DNA of 13,882 bases from Opitutia bacterium UBA4654 (GTDB lineage Bacteria > Verrucomicrobiota > Verrucomicrobiia > Opitutales > Intestinicryptomonadaceae): the NCBI GenBank assembly GCA_002405555.1, contig DHMA01000009.1:1-13882 (forward strand), given 5' to 3'. The position numbers and the translations under genes were made by a program. Every line of letters begins with the position of its first letter. The stretch's first letter is position 1. The notes beneath the pieces are model-generated. The model did not search any database. It was not told the DNA's origin and saw nothing but the letters and a program-made list of their open reading frames with translations. Positions 1-6,419 of this stretch are shown here, piece by piece.

Positions 1-11
1 CAACGGGGCAC

Positions 12-34
12 AAAAAAACCGCGCTTTCGCGCGG
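12..34 (-). terminator. Rho-independent terminator of tRNA-Glu
   Basis: A perfect 6-bp stem (CCGCGC/GCGCGG, 19-34) with a 4-nt loop is followed on the minus strand by seven T (complement of A 12-18). It lies about 19 nt past the CCA end of the tRNA. A T-run at 36-40 means it could also stop rightward transcription entering the window. Confidence 0.85.
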
Positions 35-52
35 CTTTTTCTCATCACCCTC

Positions 53-130
53 TGGCGTCCCCACGGGGATTCGAACCCCGGTTCTTGGAATGAAAATCCA
101 ATGTCCTAGACCGGGCTAGACGATAGGGAC
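53..130 (-). tRNA. tRNA-Glu (anticodon TTC), CCA encoded
   Basis: Read on the minus strand, the acceptor stem GTCCCTA pairs with TGGGGAC (one G-T wobble). The D-arm begins GTCTAG and ends GGAC. The anticodon stem TTGGA/TCCAA closes the loop TTTTCAT, giving anticodon TTC (plus-strand 92-94), which reads Glu codons. The T-arm is CGGGG-TTCGAAT-CCCCG. Discriminator G (56) is followed by an encoded CCA (53-55). The mature body without CCA is 56-130. All arms form without mismatches, so it should be functional. It is the only RNA gene seen in the window and appears to be transcribed alone, after the terminator of the phosphorylase gene. Confidence 0.97.
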
Positions 131-333
131 TTCTCCAAAGAATTATGATGTTTTCAAAGGTAGGTATTTTAAGGCTCCTTGCAAGCTTTTTTTTCAAAAA
201 TTATGCGTTTTTTTATCCGCCTATTTCCCCGCCCTGCCGCGAATATTGCTATCCTATTGTCTATTCGCATGATAGCCGTTGCGCGAGTTTATCTGTGTTT
301 ATCCCCGTTGCGGCATTTGCTTATCGCATTCGC

Positions 334-360
334 AAAAAAAAGCCCGACGAAAGTCGGGCT
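334..360 (-). terminator. Rho-independent terminator of the phosphorylase gene
   Basis: An 8-bp perfect stem (AGCCCGAC/GTCGGGCT, 341-360) with a 4-nt loop is followed on the minus strand by seven T (complement of A 334-340). It starts 20 nt after the stop codon of the leftward phosphorylase gene. The 200 bases between it and the tRNA (131-333) are AT-rich and hold no gene that I can support. Confidence 0.9.
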
Positions 361-380
361 TCTCTTTCAAAAGCTGTTTG

Positions 381-1715
381 CTATGCGACGCGTTCGACCA
401 CAATCGGAGGCGGGGTGGGTCGGCGCGGCGCAAGTCTGTACGCGTTTCTGAAATAGTCCATCGCCGCGTCGAGGTTCGTTTCGTCGTTATAATGAATGAC
501 GAGCAGGGGTTCGCCCTGTTTCACCTGTGTGCCAACTTTCTTGATTTCGGTTACGCCGACGTAGGGGTCGGTCTTGCCGTTTTTCATTGTCGAAAGAATT
601 TGCACGCCGCGCGCGATTTGCCCCGCGTTGATATTGTGGACATAGCCGCGTTTCGGCGCAGGAAGTTTGCGCGTATGTTTGGGCATGGGGTATTTTGTCG
701 GGTCTTCGAGCCACGCCGCCGAGCCGCCCTGCGCCTTAATCATTTCGAGCAGTTTCTTATACGCCGAGCCGTCTTCGATGACGCGTTCGACCGACTGTTT
801 CGCCGAAAGCGTAGAGCCTGCAACGCCCGCGAGTCTCAGAATTTCCATTCCCAATTTGAGAACCAAATCCTTCATGTCTTCCGAGCCGCCACCGCGCAGG
901 AATTCGAGAGCCTCCATGACTTCCAAGCCCATTCCGACGCAGTTGCCGAGCGGCTGGTTCATGTCGGTTACGAGGGCTACGCACCTATGTTTCATTACGC
1001 GGGCTACGCGCGTGATTGTGCGGGCGAGCTGTTTTGCCTGCTCGATGTCGCGCAGGAAAGAGCCGTTGCCCCACTTTACATCGACCACAAGCCCGTCGGA
1101 GCCTACCGCGAATTTTTTGCTGAGCACGCTTGCGGTGATGAGCGGCAGGCTGGGGATTGTGGCGGTGGCGTGGCGCATTTTGAAAATTTTTGCGTCTACC
1201 GGCGCGATGGAGTCGTCATGTTCGCAGATTGCGCAGCCCACGGTTGCGAGCTGTTTATGGAACGCGTCGAGCGGCAGTTTTGTTTTAAGGCCGGGGATGG
1301 ACGAAAGTTTGTTGTGGACCGTGATTACGAAGTCTTCGTCCGCGCTCGACATTCCGGGGACAACCACGCCGCACGCCGCGCCGATTGCCGAGAGAATCAG
1401 CGAGGTTTTGTCGCCCACGCCGCCCGTCGAGTATTTTGCGACTTTCGGGCGCGAGATGTCGGAAAGTTCAATCGTTTCGCCGGTGAGAATCATTTCGTCG
1501 GCAAAGACGGCGGTTTCCTGCGCCGCCATGTCTTTGAAGAAAATCGCCATGATGAGCGCCGCCATTTGGAAGTCGGGCATTTCGTCGTCGAGAATCGAGT
1601 CTACGATATTGCGAACTTCGTCTTCCGTAAATTCGTGCCCGTCGCGCTTTTTCTCTATAAGATACGCGTAGGAGGGTTTGAGGGGAGCTTTGCCTGTCGT
1701 TCTCTTTGTTGCCAT
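381..1715 (-). CDS. deoA: Pyrimidine-nucleoside (thymidine) phosphorylase family protein, divergent phosphate site
   Basis: 444 aa; family members are about 430-450 aa. The family splits thymidine or uridine with phosphate into free base and (deoxy)ribose-1-phosphate, in the cytosol. Seen here: a helical N-domain (about 10-75), the glycine-rich KYSTGGVGD motif (94-102), base-site residues R181, S196 and K200 that align with E. coli DeoA R171, S186 and K190, the LITAS segment, the DMNQ segment, and a C-terminal domain ending PPPIVVER, usual for the family. Odd: H85 of the KHS motif is Tyr here (Y95), and the signature that runs GRGLGHTGGTLD in E. coli is replaced without any indel by SADEDFVITVHN (124-135), although the flanks (S123, then KL..IPG) are kept. 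T123, a phosphate ligand, becomes V133. The family fold is secure but the activity is not: it could use another substrate, or be inactive. The ATG at 1715 is chosen for the strong SD AAGGAGA (1725-1731, 9-nt spacing). No nucleoside-pathway gene lies next to it. Confidence 0.85.
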   Translation of the reverse strand: MATKRTTGKAPLKPSYAYLIEKKRDGHEFTEDEVRNIVDSILDDEMPDFQMAALIMAIFFKDMAAQETAVFADEMILTGETIELSDISRPKVAKYSTGGVGDKTSLILSAIGAACGVVVPGMSSADEDFVITVHNKLSSIPGLKTKLPLDAFHKQLATVGCAICEHDDSIAPVDAKIFKMRHATATIPSLPLITASVLSKKFAVGSDGLVVDVKWGNGSFLRDIEQAKQLARTITRVARVMKHRCVALVTDMNQPLGNCVGMGLEVMEALEFLRGGGSEDMKDLVLKLGMEILRLAGVAGSTLSAKQSVERVIEDGSAYKKLLEMIKAQGGSAAWLEDPTKYPMPKHTRKLPAPKRGYVHNINAGQIARGVQILSTMKNGKTDPYVGVTEIKKVGTQVKQGEPLLVIHYNDETNLDAAMDYFRNAYRLAPRRPTPPPIVVERVA

Positions 1716-1747
1716 GTTATTGATTCTCCTTGAAATACAAGTTTTCT

Positions 1748-1778
1748 GTTCGCCAATATCCTTTCGGCGAACGAAAGG
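1748..1778 (-). promoter_or_regulatory. Overlapping alternative hairpins in the phosphorylase leader
   Basis: Two perfect 7-bp stems share bases and cannot form together. One is GTTCGCC (1748-1754) with GGCGAAC (1766-1772). The other is CCTTTCG (1760-1766) with CGAAAGG (1772-1778). They lie 17 nt upstream of the SD and 33 nt upstream of the start codon. A switchable leader, or a palindromic operator, is inferred; no known riboswitch class is recognised. Confidence 0.4.
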
Positions 1779-1781
1779 GGC

Positions 1782-1810
1782 ATAGTATCTGTAAATTCCC
1801 ACAGTGTAGA
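1782..1810 (-). promoter_or_regulatory. Possible sigma-70-type promoter of the phosphorylase gene
   Basis: On the minus strand TCTACA (1810-1805, 4/6 to TTGACA) and TACTAT (1787-1782, 4/6 to TATAAT) are separated by 17 nt. A transcript from it would begin near 1775, at the overlapping hairpins, and give a leader of about 60 nt. Moderate matches only. Confidence 0.3.
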
Positions 1811-1983
1811 TATTATCGAAAATGTCGAGCTTTTTATTCGCAAAATTTTTCGACCCGCGCCCCTTCCCGCTTTGATTGGACACGCAATTTCGAGCGTTTG
1901 TTCTGCGTTTGCCGATTTTAGGGAAGGATTTTGCATTCTTTTTTGCCTTGTAAATTGCAATATTTAATGTGAAACTTGTGATA

Positions 1984-2220
1984 ATGGCAGCAAAGTTAAA
2001 TTCGAAATCGGAAGTCTCGTTCGAGGCTTCACTGAAAGAACTCGGCGATATTCTGGCGCAACTGGAAAATCCGCAGATTCCGCTTTCCGACCTTGTGGAA
2101 AAATACGGCCGCGCCAAGGAATGCCTCGACTTCTGCCGCAAAAAGCTCGACGACGCCGAGCTTTCCATAAAAAAACTTTCGGGCGATTCCGCCGAGGATT
2201 TCGTCCTCGAACGCGATTAA
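1984..2220 (+). CDS. xseB: Exodeoxyribonuclease VII small subunit
   Basis: 78 aa from the ATG at 1984; E. coli XseB is 80 aa. XseB forms the multi-copy small subunit of exonuclease VII with XseA, a single-strand-specific DNA exonuclease of the cytosol. Seen: the FEASLKELGDILAQLE segment (13-28), then IPLSDLVEKYGRAKE and KKLDDAELSIKKL, the usual two-helix coiled-coil pattern of the family, spanning nearly the whole protein. A GTG at 1969 in the same frame would add five residues (MKLVI); ATG 1984 is preferred because the family motif then begins at the usual distance. No clear SD precedes either. xseA is not in the window. dxs follows after 34 nt on the same strand, so co-transcription is likely; an xseB-ispA-dxs grouping is common in bacteria. 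Confidence 0.9.
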   Translation: MAAKLNSKSEVSFEASLKELGDILAQLENPQIPLSDLVEKYGRAKECLDFCRKKLDDAELSIKKLSGDSAEDFVLERD

Positions 2221-2254
2221 CCGCAAATTCGGCAAACAACAATTCCTTTCGAAA

Positions 2255-4132
2255 ATGTCATTGCTTAGCGAAATTTCATCTCCCGCCGACCTGAAAAAAC
2301 TGTCCCCAGAGCAGCTCCCCGAACTCGCCCGCGAAATCAGGCAGGAAATCATAGACGTTACCTCGCAAAAAGGCGGGCACGTCAGCCCTAACTTGGGCAT
2401 TGTGGAACTTTCCATTGCGCTCCACCGCGTGTTCGACACCCCGAAAGACAAAATCCTTTTCGACGTTTCGCACCAATGCTACACGCACAAGCTCCTGACG
2501 GGGCGCAATAACGAAAAATTCCAGAACCTGCGCCAGACGGGCGGCATAAGCGGCTTCTGCAACAGGTTTGAGTCGGAACACGACGCGTTCGGCGCGGGGC
2601 ACGCGGGCACTGCGGCGTCGGCGGCTCTCGGCTTTGCGGCGGCGCGCGACAGGCTCGGTGGCGACGAAAACATAATCGCGGTTTTGGGCGACGCCGCCCT
2701 CACAAACGGCGTTACGTTCGAGGCGTTCAACAACATCGCATCCACCACGAAAAAAATGATTGTGGTGCTAAACGACAACGAAATGTCCATCGCAAAGAAC
2801 GTCGGAGCAATCGCGCAGTATCTGAACGAGGTAATAACGAATCCCGCCTGCAACAGGCTGTATTCCGACATGAACTCGTTCCTCAAAAAGCTCCCATTCG
2901 GCGAAACGGTTATCAAGATGACCGAAAACACCGCCCGCGACGCAAAGGGCTGGTTTGTGCCGTCGCCGTTCTTCGAATATTTCGGGCTGATGTACCTCGG
3001 CCCTATCGACGGGCACGACATTCCGCTTCTCGAACGCTACCTCAACTATTGCAAACGCGCAACGCGCCCGATTCTTCTGCACGTCATCACGAAAAAGGGC
3101 AAGGGCTTGGAAGTCGCCGTGCGCAACCCCGAAAAGTTCCACGGAGCGTCGCCCTACAACGTAATAACGGGCGAAACGCTCAACGCCGACAAGTCCGTTC
3201 CGAACTATCAGGACGCAATGGGGCAGGCATTGCTGCGCTTCGCAAAAAAAGACGAACGCATTGTGGGAATCACCGCGGCGATGGCGTCGGGCACGGGGCT
3301 TTCGTACATCAAGAAAGAGCTTCCGAAACAGTTTTTCGACGTCGGCATTGCCGAAGAGCACGCGGCGGTTTTCGCGGCGGGCATGGCATGCGAGGGCTTT
3401 ACGCCCGTCACGGCAATCTATTCGACGTTCATGCAACGCGCCTACGACTGCGCCATGCACGACGTCTGCCTGCAAAAACTGCCCGTAGTGTTCTGCCTCG
3501 ACCGCGCGGGGCTTAGCCCCAACGACGGCGCGACGCACCACGGCGTTTTCGACATCTCCTACCTGCGCCCGCTCCCGAACGCGGTTGTCATGCAGCCCAA
3601 AGACGAGGACGAGCTTACCGACATGCTTTGGACTTCGATTAAATCGAAGCTGCCGTCGTTCATACGCTACCCGCGCGGCAAGGGCGAGGGCGTGAAAATC
3701 AAGGACGAACCCGCGCTGCTCGAAATCGGCAAGGCGGAGGTTTTGAGGGAGTCGGACGGACAAATTTGCGTCTGGGCTTTGGGCAACATGGTGAAAGAGG
3801 CGCTCGCGGCGGCGAAGACAATCGAAGCCGAAACGGGCGTGAAAATCGGCGTCGTCAACGCGCGCTACGTCAAGCCGCTCGACGCGGAGCTTCTGCTCAA
3901 ATGCGCGGCGGAAAACAAAACGATAATCACGATTGAAGACCACGTTGTAGCCGGCGGCTTCGGCTCGGCGGTCGGCGAATGCCTGCTTGCAAACGGCGCG
4001 AAATGCTCGCTCGACATCATCGGCTGGCCCGACAAATTCATACCGCACGGCACCGACGTAAAGACTATCCGCGCCCAGTTCGGACTTTCGACAGAGCAGA
4101 TTACCGAAAGAATCAAATCGCGCTTGGCGTAG
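2255..4132 (+). CDS. dxs: 1-deoxy-D-xylulose-5-phosphate synthase
   Basis: 625 aa; E. coli Dxs is 620. It condenses pyruvate and glyceraldehyde-3-phosphate with thiamine diphosphate to DXP, the entry step of the MEP isoprenoid pathway (also feeding thiamine and pyridoxal). Seen: GGHVSPNLG (40-48), DVSHQ..THK..TGR (70-84), the ThDP motif GDAALT (145-150) with NDNEMSI (173-179), GPIDGHD (249-255), catalytic-type Glu E367 in IAEEHA, the YSTFMQRAYD and DRAGLS segments, and a C-terminal transketolase-C domain (about 500-620). Odd: usual DVGHQ reads DVSHQ, GHSSTS reads GHAGTA (115-120), and GDG reads GDA; the rest of the scaffold is intact, so it is probably active but from a divergent clade. It lies 34 nt after xseB with no SD. 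IspA, which acts later in the same pathway, is encoded nearby on the other strand. Confidence 0.95.
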   Translation: MSLLSEISSPADLKKLSPEQLPELAREIRQEIIDVTSQKGGHVSPNLGIVELSIALHRVFDTPKDKILFDVSHQCYTHKLLTGRNNEKFQNLRQTGGISGFCNRFESEHDAFGAGHAGTAASAALGFAAARDRLGGDENIIAVLGDAALTNGVTFEAFNNIASTTKKMIVVLNDNEMSIAKNVGAIAQYLNEVITNPACNRLYSDMNSFLKKLPFGETVIKMTENTARDAKGWFVPSPFFEYFGLMYLGPIDGHDIPLLERYLNYCKRATRPILLHVITKKGKGLEVAVRNPEKFHGASPYNVITGETLNADKSVPNYQDAMGQALLRFAKKDERIVGITAAMASGTGLSYIKKELPKQFFDVGIAEEHAAVFAAGMACEGFTPVTAIYSTFMQRAYDCAMHDVCLQKLPVVFCLDRAGLSPNDGATHHGVFDISYLRPLPNAVVMQPKDEDELTDMLWTSIKSKLPSFIRYPRGKGEGVKIKDEPALLEIGKAEVLRESDGQICVWALGNMVKEALAAAKTIEAETGVKIGVVNARYVKPLDAELLLKCAAENKTIITIEDHVVAGGFGSAVGECLLANGAKCSLDIIGWPDKFIPHGTDVKTIRAQFGLSTEQITERIKSRLA

Positions 4133-4172
4133 AGCCGAGACAAGACAAGCCGTTAGCGGCTTCCAAATGCGC

Positions 4173-4206
4173 AAAAAAACGCGGGGCAAAAATTGCTCCG
4201 CGTTTT
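4173..4206. terminator. Bidirectional terminator between dxs and fabV
   Basis: An 11-bp stem ACGCGGGGCAA/TTGCTCCGCGT (4179-4203, one G-T pair) with a 3-nt loop is flanked by A 4173-4179 and T 4203-4206, followed by a further T-run. It sits between two convergent genes and can serve both directions. Confidence 0.85.
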
Positions 4207-4230
4207 GCGTTTTTCGGGTCGCGAGACCGC

Positions 4231-5409
4231 CTAAATTTGAACGTCTTTCGAGTAGTCTATATCGGGACGCCCGAAGCCGAAAAGCTTCATGAATTCGCTC
4301 TTGTAGCCGGCGAAGTCGGTAAGCTCGTAGAGGTTCTCGGTGCCCACTTTCGGCCAAATGTCGAAAACGGCTTTTTGGACGTCGTCGCGGAGTTCGAGGT
4401 TGTCGATTCTCACGCGCCCCTGCTCGTCGAAGTCGAGGAAATTGTCGTTGTAGAGATTTTCCGCAAAGAGCCGCTCGATTTGGCGAATGCAGTCTTCGTG
4501 GATTCCCTTTTCCTTCATCACCTTGTAGAGAATCGAGACGTAGAGCGGCACGACGGGAATCGCGCTGCTCGCCTGCGTGACGAGAGCCTTGTTCATCGAG
4601 ACAAACGCCTTGCCCCTGTGGAGCTTCAAAAGCCCGTCGATTCGCTCGGCGGTTTTTTCGAGGTCCGCCTTAGCAAGCCCTATCGTGCCGCTGCGGTAAA
4701 TGGGGTATGTGAGCTTCGGGCCGATGTACGAGTACGCCACGCTTGTGCAGCCTTCGGCGAGCACGCCCGCCTCGTCGAGAGCCTTAACCCAAAGCTCCCA
4801 ATCTTCGCCGCCCATGGTCTTGACGGTTTCGAAAATCTCGCGCTCGTTGGCGGCGGGAACTTTGACGTTCACGACCGCGCCCCTGTCGGTGTCGAGACTC
4901 TTGTCTTCGCGCTCTTCGCCGACGGTTTTGAGGACGCTCTTGTAGACTTCGCCCGTCTTCGGGTCGGTGCGGCGCGGCGACGCGAGCGAGTACACAATCA
5001 AATCCACCTTTCCCTGCGGGGACTTTTTGATTGCGTCAATCGCCTGTTTTTTGATTTCGTCCGAAAAGGCGTCGCCGTTGATGTTCGCGGCGTAAAGCCC
5101 AGCCGATTCCGCCTGTTTCGTAAATTCGACCGTATTGTACCAGCCCGCGCTTGCGGGGCGTTCGCGGGCGACGTCGGCGGGACGCTCGAAGAACACTCCC
5201 ACCGTCGAAGCTCCGCAGCCGAACGCCGACACTATGCGGCTCGCCAGTCCGTAGCCCGTGGACGAACCGATAACGAGCGCGCATTTGCAGCCGTTTTTGA
5301 TTTCGCCCCTGCTTTTAACATATTCTATTTGTTCGCGCACGTTCGCCGCGCAACCTTCGGGGTGCGCGGTAATGCACAAAAAGCCCTTGACTTTGGGAGC
5401 AACTACCAT
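4231..5409 (-). CDS. fabV: NADH-dependent trans-2-enoyl-ACP (enoyl-CoA) reductase, FabV type
   Basis: 392 aa; FabV proteins are about 400 aa. FabV reduces trans-2-enoyl-ACP to acyl-ACP, the last step of each fatty acid elongation cycle, in the cytosol. It is a large short-chain dehydrogenase unrelated in length to FabI and usually resistant to triclosan. Seen: the nucleotide-binding GSSTGYGLASR (48-58), YSLASPRRTDP (140-150), and the FabV active site Y-x8-K as Y238...K247 within the TYPIYRSGTIGLAK segment. The C-terminal part (about 330-390) is the usual FabV tail. The ATG at 5409 has a weak SD-like AAAGG (5416-5420). It is the last gene of a leftward group, 65 nt after ispA, and shares a terminator with dxs. 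No other enoyl reductase gene is visible in the window. Confidence 0.96.
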   Translation of the reverse strand: MVVAPKVKGFLCITAHPEGCAANVREQIEYVKSRGEIKNGCKCALVIGSSTGYGLASRIVSAFGCGASTVGVFFERPADVARERPASAGWYNTVEFTKQAESAGLYAANINGDAFSDEIKKQAIDAIKKSPQGKVDLIVYSLASPRRTDPKTGEVYKSVLKTVGEEREDKSLDTDRGAVVNVKVPAANEREIFETVKTMGGEDWELWVKALDEAGVLAEGCTSVAYSYIGPKLTYPIYRSGTIGLAKADLEKTAERIDGLLKLHRGKAFVSMNKALVTQASSAIPVVPLYVSILYKVMKEKGIHEDCIRQIERLFAENLYNDNFLDFDEQGRVRIDNLELRDDVQKAVFDIWPKVGTENLYELTDFAGYKSEFMKLFGFGRPDIDYSKDVQI

Positions 5410-5427
5410 GTTTTGCCTTTCGATTCA

Positions 5428-5470
5428 CGCCCGAACGGGCGTCTGGTTTGCGGCGGGAGAAGCCTCCCGC
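5428..5470 (-). other. Two hairpins between ispA and fabV
   Basis: The 65-nt gap holds two inverted repeats: CGCCCG/CGGGCG (5428-5441, forming a 5-bp stem with a 4-nt loop) and GCGGGAG/CTCCCGC (5453-5470, a perfect 7-bp stem with loop AAGC). Neither is followed by a T-run, so they are not typical terminators. They could mark an mRNA processing or stability site between two cotranscribed genes; this is inference. Confidence 0.5.
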
Positions 5471-5474
5471 GGCG

Positions 5475-6368
5475 TTAGTTGATTCTGTTTTGCATGTAGC
5501 CGATAAGCGCTTTGAGGAAATCGCACTTGGGGCTGAGCTTTTCGCAGAGGGCGACCGCCTTTTCGGTGAGTTCCGCCGCGATTTCGCGCGAGCGGTCGAT
5601 TCCGTAAAGCGAAACGTATGTCATTTTGTCGTTTGCGGCGTCGAGGTGGGTTGTTTTGCCCATCGTGGCGTCGTCGCTTACGACGTCGAGAATGTCGTCA
5701 ATCACCTGAAATGCAAGGCCTATGTTTTTGCCGATTTCGCGGGCAACTTCAAGCTTCTCTTCGGAATAGTCGTCCGCGAGCCTTACGCCCATGGTGACCG
5801 CCGCAGTGATGAGAGCCGCCGTCTTGTTGTGGTGGATAAAGTCGAGCTTTTCGGGCGTCATCTTGCCGTCGCGCTCGCCGAGAACGTCCTCAACCTGACC
5901 GCCAATCATCTTGGTGCTGCCGCCCGCGTCGGAGAGGTCGAGAACCAGCCCCGCCGCGACTTTCGGATACGCCTTGTACGCGTCCGCCAAAAGCCAAAAC
6001 GAGTACGTCAGCAGAGCGTCGCCCGCGAGCAGCGCCATCGTTTCGTCGAACTGCTTGTGGCATGTGGGCTTGCCCCTGCGGAGGTCGGAGTTGTCCATGC
6101 AGGGGAGGTCGTCGTGGATAAGCGAGTATGTGTGCAGGCATTCAATGGCGACGCACGCGGGGAGCGGGTCGATTTCCGACGGAAACATGTCGTGCGCGGC
6201 AAGCAGCAGCATCGGGCGGATTCTCTTGCCGCCCGCCTCCATGCTGTACCTCATCGCCTTGTGGACGATTGACGGCCGCGTGTCCTCCGCGGGGAGGTAT
6301 TTGTCTATTGCCGCCTCTACTTTAAGGCGGCGCGCTTCAAACTCTTTTTTGAATTCTTCGGTTGTCAT
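5475..6368 (-). CDS. ispA: Short-chain polyprenyl (farnesyl/geranyl) diphosphate synthase
   Basis: 297 aa; E. coli IspA is 299. It joins isopentenyl diphosphate to allylic diphosphates to make the C15 (possibly C20) prenyl diphosphate used for quinones, undecaprenyl carriers and other isoprenoids. Seen: GGKRIRP (46-52), first Asp-rich motif DDLPCMD (86-92) with RRGKPTCHK (97-105), GGQ.ED (156-161), KT at 182-183, and second Asp-rich motif DDILD (224-228). Residues Y81-S82 just before the first motif match the farnesyl-type enzyme of E. coli, which suggests a C15 product; this is inference. All catalytic motifs are intact. No SD precedes the ATG at 6368, and a promoter-like -10 lies only 6 nt upstream. 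It precedes fabV on the same strand. dxs, the pathway entry gene, lies beyond fabV on the opposite strand. Confidence 0.94.
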   Translation of the reverse strand: MTTEEFKKEFEARRLKVEAAIDKYLPAEDTRPSIVHKAMRYSMEAGGKRIRPMLLLAAHDMFPSEIDPLPACVAIECLHTYSLIHDDLPCMDNSDLRRGKPTCHKQFDETMALLAGDALLTYSFWLLADAYKAYPKVAAGLVLDLSDAGGSTKMIGGQVEDVLGERDGKMTPEKLDFIHHNKTAALITAAVTMGVRLADDYSEEKLEVAREIGKNIGLAFQVIDDILDVVSDDATMGKTTHLDAANDKMTYVSLYGIDRSREIAAELTEKAVALCEKLSPKCDFLKALIGYMQNRIN

Positions 6369-6374
6369 GGTTAA

Positions 6375-6405
6375 AATATAATTTTTCGCGCTTCGGATTT
6401 TGCAA
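6375..6405 (-). promoter_or_regulatory. Possible promoter abutting the ispA start
   Basis: On the minus strand TTGCAA (6405-6400) and TATATT (6380-6375) are 19 nt apart. A start 7 nt past the -10 falls at the ATG (6368), so a leaderless message is possible. The spacer is long and the area is AT-rich, so this may be chance. Confidence 0.25.
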
Positions 6406-6419
6406 GCTTTTTGAATCCG

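Noticed and set aside
142..170. CATAAT as a -10 for the tRNA-Glu promoter on the minus strand
   Set aside because: The -10 hexamer is acceptable, but no -35 match lies at a suitable spacing, so I do not list it.
145..456. Rightward 103-residue frame upstream of and overlapping the phosphorylase end
   Set aside because: It runs through the terminator hairpin at 341-360 and is antisense to the phosphorylase 3' end; no SD, domain or coding-like composition in the unique part.
279..1733. Long rightward frame (484 residues) antisense to the phosphorylase
   Set aside because: It is a shadow frame caused by GC-rich codon structure of the real gene on the other strand; its Cys/Arg/Phe-rich product matches no family, while the leftward frame has clear family motifs.
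1716..2168. N-terminal extension of the phosphorylase frame to 2168
   Set aside because: The added residues would overlap xseB, have no phosphorylase match and lack an SD; the ATG at 1715 has a strong SD at the right distance.
2768..4357. Long leftward frame (529 residues) opposite dxs
   Set aside because: Antisense shadow of dxs, Arg/Val/Ala-rich, with no motif, and it crosses the bidirectional terminator.
3979..5478. Long rightward frame (499 residues) opposite fabV
   Set aside because: Shadow of fabV; it overlaps the dxs end and a terminator.
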